Shown: positions 15,028-23,574, counted from the first letter of the stretch. The stretch is DNA of 45,565 nt from Acidimicrobiaceae bacterium (GCA_003133545.1 PKYA01000045.1:1-45565); one strand, 5' to 3'. Made by a program: numbers and translations. The notes: generated by a model from the sequence alone, not told the origin.

Positions 15028-15831
15028 ATGAGAACGACGATCGATTCCTACAGGGCCAGAGCGGGTCGTCTGAACCTCGATGGCATCAATTTCGACGACT
15101 TCAAGGACCGGCCCCTGCCCGCCGGCGCGCTGCGCAGCCTGCGCTACATGCACGACGTGGAGCACCACACCGTGTGCTACCTGCGTGACCTCCTCCTGAC
15201 GCCGGCGCACCAGGATCCCGAGATCACGTCGTTCCTCTCGTGCTGGGTCTTCGAGGAGATGTGGCACGGCGAAGCGATCGGCCAGGTCCTCGAGGCCCAC
15301 GGCGAGGAGGCGGGTGCCCCGCGCATTGCCGCGCTGCGCGAGCGCCACCGCCGGCGCGAGGCCCTCACCACGCTCAGCACCATCGGCTCCGCCGCCTTCG
15401 CCGGCCGCGCCTTCATCGCCTTGCACATGACCTGGGGCGCGATCAACGAGTGGACGACCCAGGCCGGCTACAGCCGGCTGTCGGAGACGACGAGCCACCC
15501 CACATTGCGCGAGCTCCTCCGGCGCATCATGAAGCAAGAGGGTGGGCACATCGACTTCTACGCCTCCGCCGCGGCGCGCCGGCTGGCGGAAAGCCCCCGG
15601 GCCCAGAAGATGACCCGGGCCGCGCTCAAGTACTTCTGGCGGCCGGTCGGATCCGGCGTGATGCCCAAACGTGAAGTCGACTTCTTGGTGCGCTACCTCT
15701 TCGACGGTCCCGACGGGAGCGCGGTGGCGGCCCGCATCGACCGCCGGATCGATCGTCTCCCCGGGCAGAGCGACCTCCACCTCCTCGAGACCGCCGTGGC
15801 GAACCTCTCGCGGCGCGCCGTCGCCGCGTAG
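15028..15831 (+). CDS. Ferritin-like diiron protein, possibly acyl-ACP-desaturase-related
   Basis: The 267-aa all-helical protein has carboxylate/His motifs expected of a four-helix-bundle diiron site: E45 in DVEHHTV, E76/E77 and H80 in FEEMWHGEA, E141 in INEWTTQAGY, and E171 with H174 in QEGGHIDFY. The spacing (two E-x2-H motifs plus isolated Glu residues) recalls acyl-ACP desaturases and other ferritin-like oxidases, so the reaction is likely O2-dependent, but the substrate is unknown. The start at ATG 15028 is set by the SigK-type promoter just upstream; the open frame extends further 5' only through the sigma gene. It appears to be the main visible target of the sigma factor. Confidence 0.72.
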   Translation: MRTTIDSYRARAGRLNLDGINFDDFKDRPLPAGALRSLRYMHDVEHHTVCYLRDLLLTPAHQDPEITSFLSCWVFEEMWHGEAIGQVLEAHGEEAGAPRIAALRERHRRREALTTLSTIGSAAFAGRAFIALHMTWGAINEWTTQAGYSRLSETTSHPTLRELLRRIMKQEGGHIDFYASAAARRLAESPRAQKMTRAALKYFWRPVGSGVMPKREVDFLVRYLFDGPDGSAVAARIDRRIDRLPGQSDLHLLETAVANLSRRAVAA

Positions 15832-15862
15832 CGCGCGGAGCAGAGCGCCGGGCGGCGCCGCG

Positions 15863-16924
15863 TCAGGCGAGCAGCGCGGCGAGCACCGCGTGGGCGCGTT
15901 CGAGCTGTGCCCGCGTCACGCGCTCATCGGGGTGGTGCGCCAAGAGCGGCTCCCCCGGACCGAAGTTGGCCGCCGGCACGCCGTGCTCCCAGAACGACGC
16001 CACGTCCGTCCAGCCCACTTTGGCCGTGGGCGCCGCGCCGGTCCGCGCCACCAGGGCGGCCAGGAGGGGGTGCCCCAACGACGGCGGCGCGCCGTCGGCC
16101 CCGTCGATCAGCACCCAGCCGTCGCCCTCGTCCTCGCTGAACGTGCCGGCCAGCAACCCGCGCAGGTAGGCCTCGGCGTCGGCCAGAGTGCGATCGGGGG
16201 CGTAGCGGAAGTTGACCGTGACGCTGGCGCTGTCGGGGACGACGTTGCCCGCCACGCCCCCTTCCACCGCCACGGCCTGGAGCTGCTCGGCGTACGCGCA
16301 CCCGTCGAGCACGACGGCGCGGCTCTCCCACCCGGCCACCTTGTCGAGCAGTGGAGCGAGACGATGGATGGCGTTGCGACCGGTGAACGGGCGCGCCGTG
16401 TGGGCGCGTACGCCCGACAGGGTGATGCGGGCCGCCATGGTGCCCTGGCAACCCGCCTCGACCAGCGCCGCCGTGGGCTCGCCGAGGATGGCGGCATCAC
16501 CGGCCAACAGCTCAGGTCGTTCCTCCCAGAGCTGCAACAGCCCGCTGTCGGCCCGGCCGACCTCTTCGGTGGCGTAGAAGCACCAGGTGAGATCCATCGA
16601 CGGCGCGTCGGTGGTCGTGGCCAGCTCGAGCATCACCGCCAAGCCACCCTTCATGTCCGAGGCGCCCAGACCCCACAGCACGTCCCCGTCCACCTTGGGC
16701 TCCGCGTTGTGGTTGGGGGGGACGGTGTCGAGGTGGCCCGCCAGGACCAGACGCTGGGGGCGGCCCAGGGCGGTGCGGGCCACCACGTTGTCGCCGATGC
16801 GTTCGACGCGCAGCCAGGCGCAGGGTCGCAGCCGCTCCTCCACGAAGTCAGCGATCTCCTCCTCGGCGTGGCTCAGCGACGGGATCGCCATCAGGGCGGC
16901 GGTGGCAGCCAGGAGATCGTTCAC
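15863..16924 (-). CDS. dapE: Succinyl-diaminopimelate desuccinylase
   Basis: DapE hydrolyses N-succinyl-LL-DAP to LL-DAP and succinate in lysine and peptidoglycan synthesis. The 353-aa M20-family metallopeptidase shows the zinc ligands and catalytic residues H64 and D66 (LAGHLDTVP), D90 (WGLGASDMKGG), E120 and E121 (YATEEVG), and a C-terminal His in LLAHHPDERV. A dimerisation domain lies in the middle (GVRAHTARPFTGRNAIHRLAPLL). Start is GTG 16924, 57 bp after the dapD stop. Sitting directly after dapC and dapD supports DapE over other M20 enzymes. Confidence 0.93.
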   Translation of the reverse strand: MNDLLAATAALMAIPSLSHAEEEIADFVEERLRPCAWLRVERIGDNVVARTALGRPQRLVLAGHLDTVPPNHNAEPKVDGDVLWGLGASDMKGGLAVMLELATTTDAPSMDLTWCFYATEEVGRADSGLLQLWEERPELLAGDAAILGEPTAALVEAGCQGTMAARITLSGVRAHTARPFTGRNAIHRLAPLLDKVAGWESRAVVLDGCAYAEQLQAVAVEGGVAGNVVPDSASVTVNFRYAPDRTLADAEAYLRGLLAGTFSEDEGDGWVLIDGADGAPPSLGHPLLAALVARTGAAPTAKVGWTDVASFWEHGVPAANFGPGEPLLAHHPDERVTRAQLERAHAVLAALLA

Positions 16925-16981
16925 GCCGGCAACCCCGCGACGGCGGACGTCGTCGTGGCCGACGCGGGCGCGCCCACCGGC

Positions 16982-17809
16982 TCAGGCGCTGGCGCCGTGC
17001 TGGCGCAAGATCTCGTTGAGCTGCGCCTTGTCGTGGCGCTCGCCCTCGTTCAGCCGCTTGATCACCAGCACGCAGGGGATGAAGAACTCCCCGCCGGGGT
17101 ACTCGCGGCGCCGGCTGGCCCGGATGGCGACGCACCAGGGAGGGACGACACCTCGGCTGATCTCCTCCCCCGACTCGGCGTCGATGACGGGGATGGACGG
17201 GTCGAGGAAGCTCCCGGCGCTCAGCACTGCTCCCCGCCCCACCCGCGCCCCTCCGGTCACCATGCAGCGGCTGCCGATGAAGGCGTCGTCCTCCACCACG
17301 ACCGGGACGGCGTTGGGCGGCTCGAGCACGCCCCCGATGCCCACGCCACCCGACAAGTGGACGCGGGCCCCGATCTGGGCACACGATGCCACCGTGGCCC
17401 AGGTGTCCACCATCGAGTTCTCCCCCACCCAGGCGCCGATGTTGACGTAGGACGGCATGAGGACGACGCCGCGGGAGAGGAACGACCCCCAGCGCGCCGA
17501 GGCTCCGGGCACCACGCGCACCCCGGCCGCGGCGAAATCGTGCTTGAGCGGCAGCTTGTCGGCGTACTCGAAAGGACCGTGCTCGATCGTCTCCATGCCG
17601 CGCAGCGAGAACAACATGAGGATGGACTTCTTCAGCCACTCGTGCACGACCACCTGGTCGGTGGCCGCATCGACCTCGGCCACGCGCGCCTGGCCGCTGT
17701 CGAGGAGCCCGATCGCCTCCTCCACGATCCGGGCGGCATCCACGTCGGCCGGCGAGAGCTCGGCGCGGTGCTCCCACAGCTCGTCGACACTCGATTGCAG
17801 ATCAGCCAT
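16982..17809 (-). CDS. dapD: 2,3,4,5-tetrahydropyridine-2,6-dicarboxylate N-succinyltransferase
   Basis: DapD transfers succinyl from succinyl-CoA to tetrahydrodipicolinate, committing to the succinylase branch of DAP synthesis. The 275-aa protein has an N-terminal helical region and a left-handed beta-helix of hexapeptide repeats (VLMPSYVNIGAWVGENSMVDTWATV; later GGVGIGGVLEPP and EDDAFIGSRCMVTGGARVG), followed by the C-terminal IRASRRREYPGGEFFIP. The sequence is of the E. coli type. ATG 17809 gives the expected length and lies 8 bp after the dapC stop. Confidence 0.94.
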   Translation of the reverse strand: MADLQSSVDELWEHRAELSPADVDAARIVEEAIGLLDSGQARVAEVDAATDQVVVHEWLKKSILMLFSLRGMETIEHGPFEYADKLPLKHDFAAAGVRVVPGASARWGSFLSRGVVLMPSYVNIGAWVGENSMVDTWATVASCAQIGARVHLSGGVGIGGVLEPPNAVPVVVEDDAFIGSRCMVTGGARVGRGAVLSAGSFLDPSIPVIDAESGEEISRGVVPPWCVAIRASRRREYPGGEFFIPCVLVIKRLNEGERHDKAQLNEILRQHGASA

Positions 17810-17817
17810 GGTGCACC

Positions 17818-18945
17818 CTACCGAGATCCGCCCAGGCGCTCGGCGACGAGCTCGAGTCGCTCCATGGGCTGTACCACCGCCACCCGGACGAACCCGGCTC
17901 CCCCCTTCCCGTAGAGATCGCCGGGGCTGACGAGCAGCCCGGCCCGGCGGGCCAGGTCCTCGGCCATCGACCAGGCGTCGGCCCACTCCTCCGGCACCGG
18001 GACCCACAGATAGAAGCCGCCGTCGGGGAGCGCCACCGGGCAGCCGGCCCGCGTCAGGACACCGGCCAGGAAGGTCAAGCGCTCGAGGTAGCGCGCCCTT
18101 TGTCGGGCGACGTGCTCGTCGTCGGCCAGGGCGACGGCGCCCGCCGCCTGGGCCGGCCCGGGCACCATCAGCCCGGCGTGTTGGCGAACGCCGCGCAGGA
18201 ATTCGACCAGGGCGGGATCGCCGGCGAAGAAGCCCACCCGGACTCCGGCCAGGTTCGAGCGCTTGGAGAGCGAGTGGACGGCGACGACCCCCTCGACACC
18301 GCTCTGGAGGATCGAACGGGGGGGACCGGCCCAGGTGAACTCGGCGTAGCACTCGTCCGAGAAGACGGGGATCCCCCGGTCCCGGCCCCACGCCGCCTCG
18401 GCGCCCATGTCGCCCAGTCCGCCGGTGGGGTTGGCCGGCGAGTTCGACCACAGGACGAGGGCGCGCGCGGCGTCCGACTCGTCGATGGCGCCCACGTCGA
18501 GCCCCCCCAGCCGGCCCGGGAGCGGCGGCACGGCGACGGCGCGGCACCCAGCCAACGCCGCGCCCATGGCATAGGTCGGGTAGGACACCGCCGGGTAGAG
18601 CACCGTGTCGCGCGCAGGAGCGCGCAAGCGCAGAAAGTGGGGCACCGAGGCCACGAACTCCTTGGTGCCCACGCAGGCGGCCACCGACTCCGCCGGGACC
18701 GGCCCCACTCCGAAGCGGCGCTCCAACCAGTCCACGGCCGCGCCGCGCAAGGCGGGGCTCCCGGCTGAGGCCGGGTAGCCGCGCTCGCTCCCCGAGGAGG
18801 ACAGCGCAGCCACGACGGAGTCCGGCGGCGGATCGCAGGGAGTGCCGACGGAGCAGTCGACCACGCCGCCGGGGAGGCCGTCGGCCAGTTTGCCCAGGGC
18901 GGCCACCCGGTCGTAGGGGTAGGGCGGAAGCTCGAACGCGCTCAT
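17818..18945 (-). CDS. dapC: Succinyldiaminopimelate transaminase (class I/II aminotransferase)
   Basis: This PLP enzyme would convert N-succinyl-2-amino-6-ketopimelate to succinyl-DAP using glutamate. The 375-aa protein shows NSPANPTGG (about 168-176), D197 and Y200 in FSDECYAEF, and the Schiff-base Lys228 in HSLSKRSNLAGVRVGF. Substrate assignment relies on its place between hflX and dapD and on the actinobacterial DapC type. ATG 18945 overlaps the hflX stop by 4 bp (ATGA), so the genes are probably translationally coupled. Confidence 0.88.
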   Translation of the reverse strand: MSAFELPPYPYDRVAALGKLADGLPGGVVDCSVGTPCDPPPDSVVAALSSSGSERGYPASAGSPALRGAAVDWLERRFGVGPVPAESVAACVGTKEFVASVPHFLRLRAPARDTVLYPAVSYPTYAMGAALAGCRAVAVPPLPGRLGGLDVGAIDESDAARALVLWSNSPANPTGGLGDMGAEAAWGRDRGIPVFSDECYAEFTWAGPPRSILQSGVEGVVAVHSLSKRSNLAGVRVGFFAGDPALVEFLRGVRQHAGLMVPGPAQAAGAVALADDEHVARQRARYLERLTFLAGVLTRAGCPVALPDGGFYLWVPVPEEWADAWSMAEDLARRAGLLVSPGDLYGKGGAGFVRVAVVQPMERLELVAERLGGSR

Positions 18946-20225
18946 CGCGGGGCCACGAACGCGGCGAAGCGCGCCTTGCCCACCTCGTCGAGGACGACCT
19001 GCAACGTGACACTCTCCTCGCCGTCGGTCTGCGCCACGACCTCACCCTCGCGGTGCACGGCGGCGAGGACGTCACCCCGGGCCCAGGGCACCACGAGCTC
19101 GACGACGCGGTCCGAGCCACGCAGGCGGTCGCCCACCACCCGCAGGAACTCGTCGACGCCCTCACCGGTTCGGGCCGAGAGCAGCACGGACCCGTCGATG
19201 GAATGCGCCAGTGCCTTAGCCTCCATCGGCGCCCGGTCCGCCTTGTTCACCACCACGAGCTCGGGCACGTCGGCCGCCCCGATCTCGCTGAGAACGGTGC
19301 GCACGGCTGCCATCTGCCCCTCGGCGTGCGCGGCCGTGCCGTCGACCACATGGACCAACAGGTCGGCCAGGCGCACCGAGGCCAGGGTCGTCCGGAATGC
19401 CTCGACGAGCTGGTGCGGCAGCTTGCGCACGAAGCCCACGGTGTCGGTCACCAACACCGTCTCGCCGCCGGGGAGGGCGAGCTGGCGGGTGCGCGGGTCG
19501 AGGGTGACGAAGAGCCGGTTCGCCGCCGGGACACCGGCATCGGTGAGGGTATTGAGCAGGGTCGACTTGCCGGCGTTGGTGTAGCCGACCAGGGCGAGCT
19601 CCCGATGGCGGCCGCGGGCCCGGCTGCGGCGTTGCAGCGCGCGCGTGCGGTCGACCTCGCGCAGATCGGCCTCCAGCCGGTGCATACGCCGCACCAGCCG
19701 GCGCCGGTCGACCTCGAGCTGGGTCTCGCCCGGGCCCCGGGTGCCGATCCCACCGGCCTGCTGGCTGAGACCACCGCCCCGGCCGCGCAGGCGGGGAAGC
19801 CGGTAGCGCAGCAGGGCCAGCTCCACCTGGGCCTTGCCTTCGGGGCTGCGGGCGTTCTGGGCGAAGATGTCCAAGATGACGGCCGTGCGGTCGATGGCGG
19901 TGCGCCCGAACAGCTTCTCCAGGTTCCGCTGCTGGGCCGGGCTCAGCTCCTCGTCGAAGACGACCGTGTCCCCATCGAGCGACCGGCTCAGCGCCGCGAT
20001 CTCCTCCGCCTTGCCGCGCCCGATGAAGGTTGCCGGATCGGGGGCGTCGCGCCGCTGCACCACGCGCGCCACCACGTCGGCGCCGGCGCTGTCCACCAAT
20101 TGCGCCAGCTCGTCGAGGGCTTCGTCGACGGCTTCGGCGGTGAGACCGGGGAAGAGCACGCCCACCAGGATGATGCGCTCACGAAACGACCGGTCGATGA
20201 GCGTGCCGGGCAGCACGTCGCTCAA
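18942..20225 (-). CDS. hflX: Ribosome-associated GTPase HflX
   Basis: HflX binds and splits ribosomes under stress. The 427-aa protein has an N-terminal HflX domain with the glycine-rich segment GGIGTRGPGETQLEVDRRR, then a G domain with G1 GYTNAGKST (from residue 214), G3 DTVGFVRKLP, and G4 NKAD, and a short C-terminal domain. Length is typical. The start is TTG 20225, overlapping the dapF TGA as TTGA. It sits inside the miaB-miaA-dapF-hflX-dap run, the same order as M. tuberculosis miaA-dapF-hflX. Confidence 0.94.
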   Translation of the reverse strand: MSDVLPGTLIDRSFRERIILVGVLFPGLTAEAVDEALDELAQLVDSAGADVVARVVQRRDAPDPATFIGRGKAEEIAALSRSLDGDTVVFDEELSPAQQRNLEKLFGRTAIDRTAVILDIFAQNARSPEGKAQVELALLRYRLPRLRGRGGGLSQQAGGIGTRGPGETQLEVDRRRLVRRMHRLEADLREVDRTRALQRRSRARGRHRELALVGYTNAGKSTLLNTLTDAGVPAANRLFVTLDPRTRQLALPGGETVLVTDTVGFVRKLPHQLVEAFRTTLASVRLADLLVHVVDGTAAHAEGQMAAVRTVLSEIGAADVPELVVVNKADRAPMEAKALAHSIDGSVLLSARTGEGVDEFLRVVGDRLRGSDRVVELVVPWARGDVLAAVHREGEVVAQTDGEESVTLQVVLDEVGKARFAAFVAPR

Positions 20226-21040
20226 GAGAGCATCCCCGGGTGGATGTCGATGTCGGCCACCTTGCGGACCGGGCCGCCCAGTACGGCCGGGTCACCGGCC
20301 CTCTCCCCCAGCGTGACCTCGAGCGTGCCGCCCGGATTGCGCACCCGCACCGGGCCGCCGCGGTGCACCATGCCCCATGATGCGGCCGCCGCGGCAGCGG
20401 CCACGCTGCCGGTCCCGCACGCCAGGGTCTCGCCGGCCCCGCGCTCCCACACCCGCAGCTCGAGCAGCTCGCCGCCGCCGTCCTCGGCCCCGCAGATCCA
20501 CTCCACGTTGATCCCCCCGGCGAACGCCGCCTGCAGCCTCGGCCCGAGCGCCGCGATGTCGATGCTCGCCACCTCGGGGCCGGCCAGCACGAGATGCGGG
20601 TTGCCCACCTCAACCGTGCGCACCCGGCGATCTTCGAAGTCCTGGGGTTGATCGGGCCCCAGCGTCACCGGGCCCATGTCGACGCTGGCCCGGGCCCAGC
20701 CGGGCGACTCCCCGGGCACGAAGTCGACCGTGCGGACGCCGCCCCCCGTCGCCACGCTGAAGCGGGGCGGGGCGACCAGGCCGGCGTCGACGGCGGCCTG
20801 GGCCAGGCAGCGGATGCCGTTCCCACTCATCTCGGCCTCTCCGCCATCGGCATTGTGCAGCTCCATGGACAGGTCGGCGCCATCGCGTCCCGGGCCGACC
20901 CGAATGACGCCGTCGGCCCCGACGCCGCGGCGGCGGTCGCAGAGCAGGCGGACCTGGCCCACCGACAAGCGGAGGCCGTCGCCGGGATCGAGGACGACAA
21001 GGAAGTCGTTGCCCGCCCCTTCGTGCTTGGTGCAGTGCAC
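20222..21040 (-). CDS. dapF: Diaminopimelate epimerase with Ser at the first catalytic Cys position
   Basis: DapF interconverts LL-DAP and meso-DAP using two cysteines as acid/base. The 272-aa protein has the N-terminal KHEGAGNDF, the segment EAEMSGNGIRC, and the C-terminal ERGAGETLACGTGSVA with catalytic Cys208. In the well-studied enzymes the first motif reads CGNG; here residue 72 is Ser (AGT at 20827-20825), one base from the Cys codon TGT. The rest of the fold is intact, so this is not a broken gene. Start GTG 21040 gives the usual N-terminus. Whether Ser72 supports full epimerase activity is uncertain. It lies 17 bp after miaA. Confidence 0.9.
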   Translation of the reverse strand: MHCTKHEGAGNDFLVVLDPGDGLRLSVGQVRLLCDRRRGVGADGVIRVGPGRDGADLSMELHNADGGEAEMSGNGIRCLAQAAVDAGLVAPPRFSVATGGGVRTVDFVPGESPGWARASVDMGPVTLGPDQPQDFEDRRVRTVEVGNPHLVLAGPEVASIDIAALGPRLQAAFAGGINVEWICGAEDGGGELLELRVWERGAGETLACGTGSVAAAAAAASWGMVHRGGPVRVRNPGGTLEVTLGERAGDPAVLGGPVRKVADIDIHPGMLS

Positions 21041-21057
21041 CGCACCAGTCTCGCAGG

Positions 21058-21981
21058 TCAGCGCCGTGGTTCGTGCGCCCCCAGGGCCCGGTCGAGCAGT
21101 TCGACGGGGCCGACCTCGGGGCTGGTCCAGGCGATGCGGGGATCACGGCGGAACCACGAGGCCTGGCGGCGGGCGAACCCCCGGGTACGGCGCACCGCCT
21201 CCTCACAACACGCCTGGAGCGGCGCGCCGCCCTCCACGTGGGCCAACAGCTCCCGGTAGCCCAAAGCCTGGCGGGCTGTCCGCGAGATGCCGGCCGGGCG
21301 GCCCGCCAGGGCGCGCACCTCGTCGAGGAGCCCGGCATCGAGCCATCCGGCCATGCGGCGGGCGATGCGGGCGTCGACCTCCTCGGGCTCGGTGGCGATC
21401 CCGATCATGGTCACCGGCGACGGGGGGTAGGCCTCGAGCCCGGGGCCGAAGGAGGAGAACGGGCGGCCCGATCCCAGGGTCACCTCGAGGGCGCGCACCA
21501 CCCGGCGCTGGTTGGTCGGCGTCACCCGCCCGGCCGCCAACGGGTCGAGCAGGGTCAGGCGGGCGTGGAGGTCGGGCACCCCGGCCCGCCCCTCGTGCAG
21601 CTCGGCCTCGAGGGCAGCGGCGATGTCGGGATAGCGACCGGGGAACACGAGGTCATCGACCACGGCGCGCAGGTAGAGGCCGGTCCCGCCAACCAGAAGC
21701 GCGTGGTGCCCCCGCGCCGCGATGCCCGCCACCGCCTGGCGCGCGGCGCGCTGGAACTCGCGCACGGTGAACTCCTCGTCCGGGTCGACCAGATCGAGCA
21801 GGTGGTGGGGTATCTCGGCCTGCTCCGCCCGGCTCGGCTTGGACGTGCCCAGGTCCATGCCGCGGTAGACGCACATGGAGTCCACCGACACGATCTCGAT
21901 GTCGCCGTGCCGACGGGCGACGGTGAGCGCTGCTGCGGACTTGCCGGACGCGGTGACGCCGAGGAGCGCAATGACGCTCAA
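21058..21981 (-). CDS. miaA: tRNA dimethylallyltransferase
   Basis: MiaA adds the dimethylallyl group to A37 of tRNAs that read codons starting with U. The 307-aa protein has a P-loop GVTASGKS (residues 8-15; more often GPTASGKT), VSVDSMCVYRGMDLGTSKP, the LVGGTGLYLRAVVD segment and TNQRRVVRALEV, all diagnostic of MiaA. It starts at TTG 21981, overlapping the miaB stop as TTGA. Its product is the substrate of MiaB encoded immediately upstream. Confidence 0.95.
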   Translation of the reverse strand: MSVIALLGVTASGKSAAALTVARRHGDIEIVSVDSMCVYRGMDLGTSKPSRAEQAEIPHHLLDLVDPDEEFTVREFQRAARQAVAGIAARGHHALLVGGTGLYLRAVVDDLVFPGRYPDIAAALEAELHEGRAGVPDLHARLTLLDPLAAGRVTPTNQRRVVRALEVTLGSGRPFSSFGPGLEAYPPSPVTMIGIATEPEEVDARIARRMAGWLDAGLLDEVRALAGRPAGISRTARQALGYRELLAHVEGGAPLQACCEEAVRRTRGFARRQASWFRRDPRIAWTSPEVGPVELLDRALGAHEPRR

Positions 21982-23423
21982 GCGCCGGCCACGGGGACGC
22001 CGGCCGCGGGGACGCCAGCCACGGAGATGCCGGCCACGGGGATCCGCACCCGGTGGCGCGGCCGCGCCGTGACCGCCTCGAGGCGCCCCGAGAGGTGGTG
22101 CGGGTGCCCGGCCGTGATGGTGACCTCGGCCAGCGCGCCCGGTGCCGGTGTCCCGCGCATCCCCGGCGCGGTCGGCGCGAAGTGGACCAACTTGCCCTGA
22201 CGGGTCCGCCCCGTCAGCATCGACTCGTCGCGGCGGCTCACCCCCTCGACCAGTACCTCTTCCGTTCGGCCCACCCGGGCCTGGTGACGGGCGAGGGCCG
22301 AGCGGTCGACCACCGCCTTGAGCCGCGCGAAGCGGGCCGCGATGACCTCGGGTGCGATGAATTCGTCCTCCATCTCGGCAGCGCGGGTACCTGGCCGCGG
22401 CGAGAAGATGAACGTGTAGGCGCTGTCGTAGGTGGCCTCGGCCACCACGGCCAGCGTGTCCTCAAAGTCCCGCTCGGTCTCGCCGGGAAAACCGACGATG
22501 ATGTCGGTGGTCACACCGAGGTCGGCAACGGCGTGGCGCGCCGCGGCGAGGCGGTCGAGGTAGCGCTCGGCGGTGTAGCCGCGGCGCATGGCCGCCAGCA
22601 CGCGGTTGCTGCCCGACTGCAGCGGCAGGTGCAGCTGCTCGCACACCTCGGGTACGTCGGCCATCGCTTCGATCGTCTCGGGTCGCAGGTCCTTGGGGTG
22701 GGGGCTGGTGAAGCGGATCCGCCCGATCCCCTCGATGGCGCCCACGGCGCGCAGGAGCTCGGCGAAGAGGGGCCGCCGGCGGGTGATGTCCCGCCCGTAC
22801 GAGTTGACGTTCTGGCCGAGCAGCGTCACCTCGGTCACCCCCCGCCGCGCCAGGGACTCCACCTCGCCCACGATCGCGGCAATGGGCCGGCTCGCCTCGG
22901 GCCCGCGCACCGAGGGCACGATGCAGAACGCGCACGAGTTATCGCATCCCGTCTGGATGGTGACCCAGGCCGCGTACGGCAGCTCGCGCACGGCGTCGGG
23001 AGCCATGAGATGGTTGGAGATGCTCTCGGGCGCCGGCGCATCGAGGATCTCCATCACCGGACCCTCGCGGGCCGCCCGGCGCAACAGGCCGGGCGCGCTG
23101 CCCAGGTTGTGCGTCCCGAACACCACGTCGACCCAGCCGACCTTCTGCTGTATGCGGTCGCGGTCCTTCTGGGCCAAGCAGCCGCCCACGGCGATCTGCA
23201 GCCCGGGCTTGGCGTCAACGAGTTGCTTGAGGCTGCCCAACGTCCCGTAGAGCTTCTGGTCGGCGTTCTCGCGGATGCAGCACGTGTTGAGTACCACGAC
23301 GTCCGCCTGCTCCATGTCGTCGGTCTGCTCCATGCCGTCGGCCACGAGCAGGCCGGCCAGGCGCTCGGAGTCGTGCTCGTTCATCTGGCACCCGAAGGTG
23401 CGGATGATGAAGTGCTTGGGCAT
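21978..23423 (-). CDS. miaB: tRNA-2-methylthio-N6-dimethylallyladenosine synthase
   Basis: MiaB methylthiolates i6A37 of tRNA. The 481-aa protein has an N-terminal UPF0004 domain with three cluster cysteines C12, C48 and C82, a radical SAM domain with C160-x3-C164-x2-C167 (GCDNSCAFCIVPSVRG) and a C-terminal TRAM domain (about 375-440). The tail after TRAM carries a pentapeptide-like repeat (VAGIS, VAGVP, AAGVP, VAGA) coded by a 15-bp tandem repeat. ATG 23423 (MPKHFIIRTFGCQMN) is the natural start; the longer upstream frame is Pro/Arg-rich and unsupported. Confidence 0.95.
   Translation of the reverse strand: MPKHFIIRTFGCQMNEHDSERLAGLLVADGMEQTDDMEQADVVVLNTCCIRENADQKLYGTLGSLKQLVDAKPGLQIAVGGCLAQKDRDRIQQKVGWVDVVFGTHNLGSAPGLLRRAAREGPVMEILDAPAPESISNHLMAPDAVRELPYAAWVTIQTGCDNSCAFCIVPSVRGPEASRPIAAIVGEVESLARRGVTEVTLLGQNVNSYGRDITRRRPLFAELLRAVGAIEGIGRIRFTSPHPKDLRPETIEAMADVPEVCEQLHLPLQSGSNRVLAAMRRGYTAERYLDRLAAARHAVADLGVTTDIIVGFPGETERDFEDTLAVVAEATYDSAYTFIFSPRPGTRAAEMEDEFIAPEVIAARFARLKAVVDRSALARHQARVGRTEEVLVEGVSRRDESMLTGRTRQGKLVHFAPTAPGMRGTPAPGALAEVTITAGHPHHLSGRLEAVTARPRHRVRIPVAGISVAGVPAAGVPVAGA
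21983..22042. repeat. Four 15-bp tandem repeats in the 3' end of miaB
   Basis: Units CGCCGGCCACGGGGA, with few substitutions, lie at 21983-21997, 21998-22012, 22013-22027 and 22028-22042. Being a multiple of three, they encode Val/Ala-Gly-rich pentapeptides at the MiaB C-terminus, and copy number can change without frameshift. The array abuts the miaA start. Confidence 0.85.
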
Positions 23424-23542
23424 CCCGCTGATTCTACGGTCCCCCCGGGGCCTCCCCCGGTGCGCTGGTGCCATGAGCGCTGGGGCCCGTCGTGGCCGCG
23501 GCTGTGGCTGGGGTCGTGGCCACGGCTGGGTCCGGGCGGGTC

Positions 23543-23574
23543 GTGGGGCTCCCGGTGGCCACCAGGAGCCCCAC
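23543..23574. repeat. Long inverted repeat between miaB and the secreted-protein gene
   Basis: GTGGGGCTCC (23543-23552) pairs perfectly with GGAGCCCCAC (23565-23574), and the intervening sequence contains the palindrome GGTGGCCACC (23554-23563), so the whole 32 bp is a near-perfect palindrome with one C/A mismatch. It lies downstream of the minus-strand secreted-protein gene and upstream of miaB, so it could terminate transcription there, though no T-run follows. Confidence 0.5.

Noticed and set aside
14941..15780. N-terminal extension of the sigma factor
   Set aside because: It lies antisense to the diiron gene; ATG 14940 gives the normal ECF length and sits behind a SigK-type promoter.
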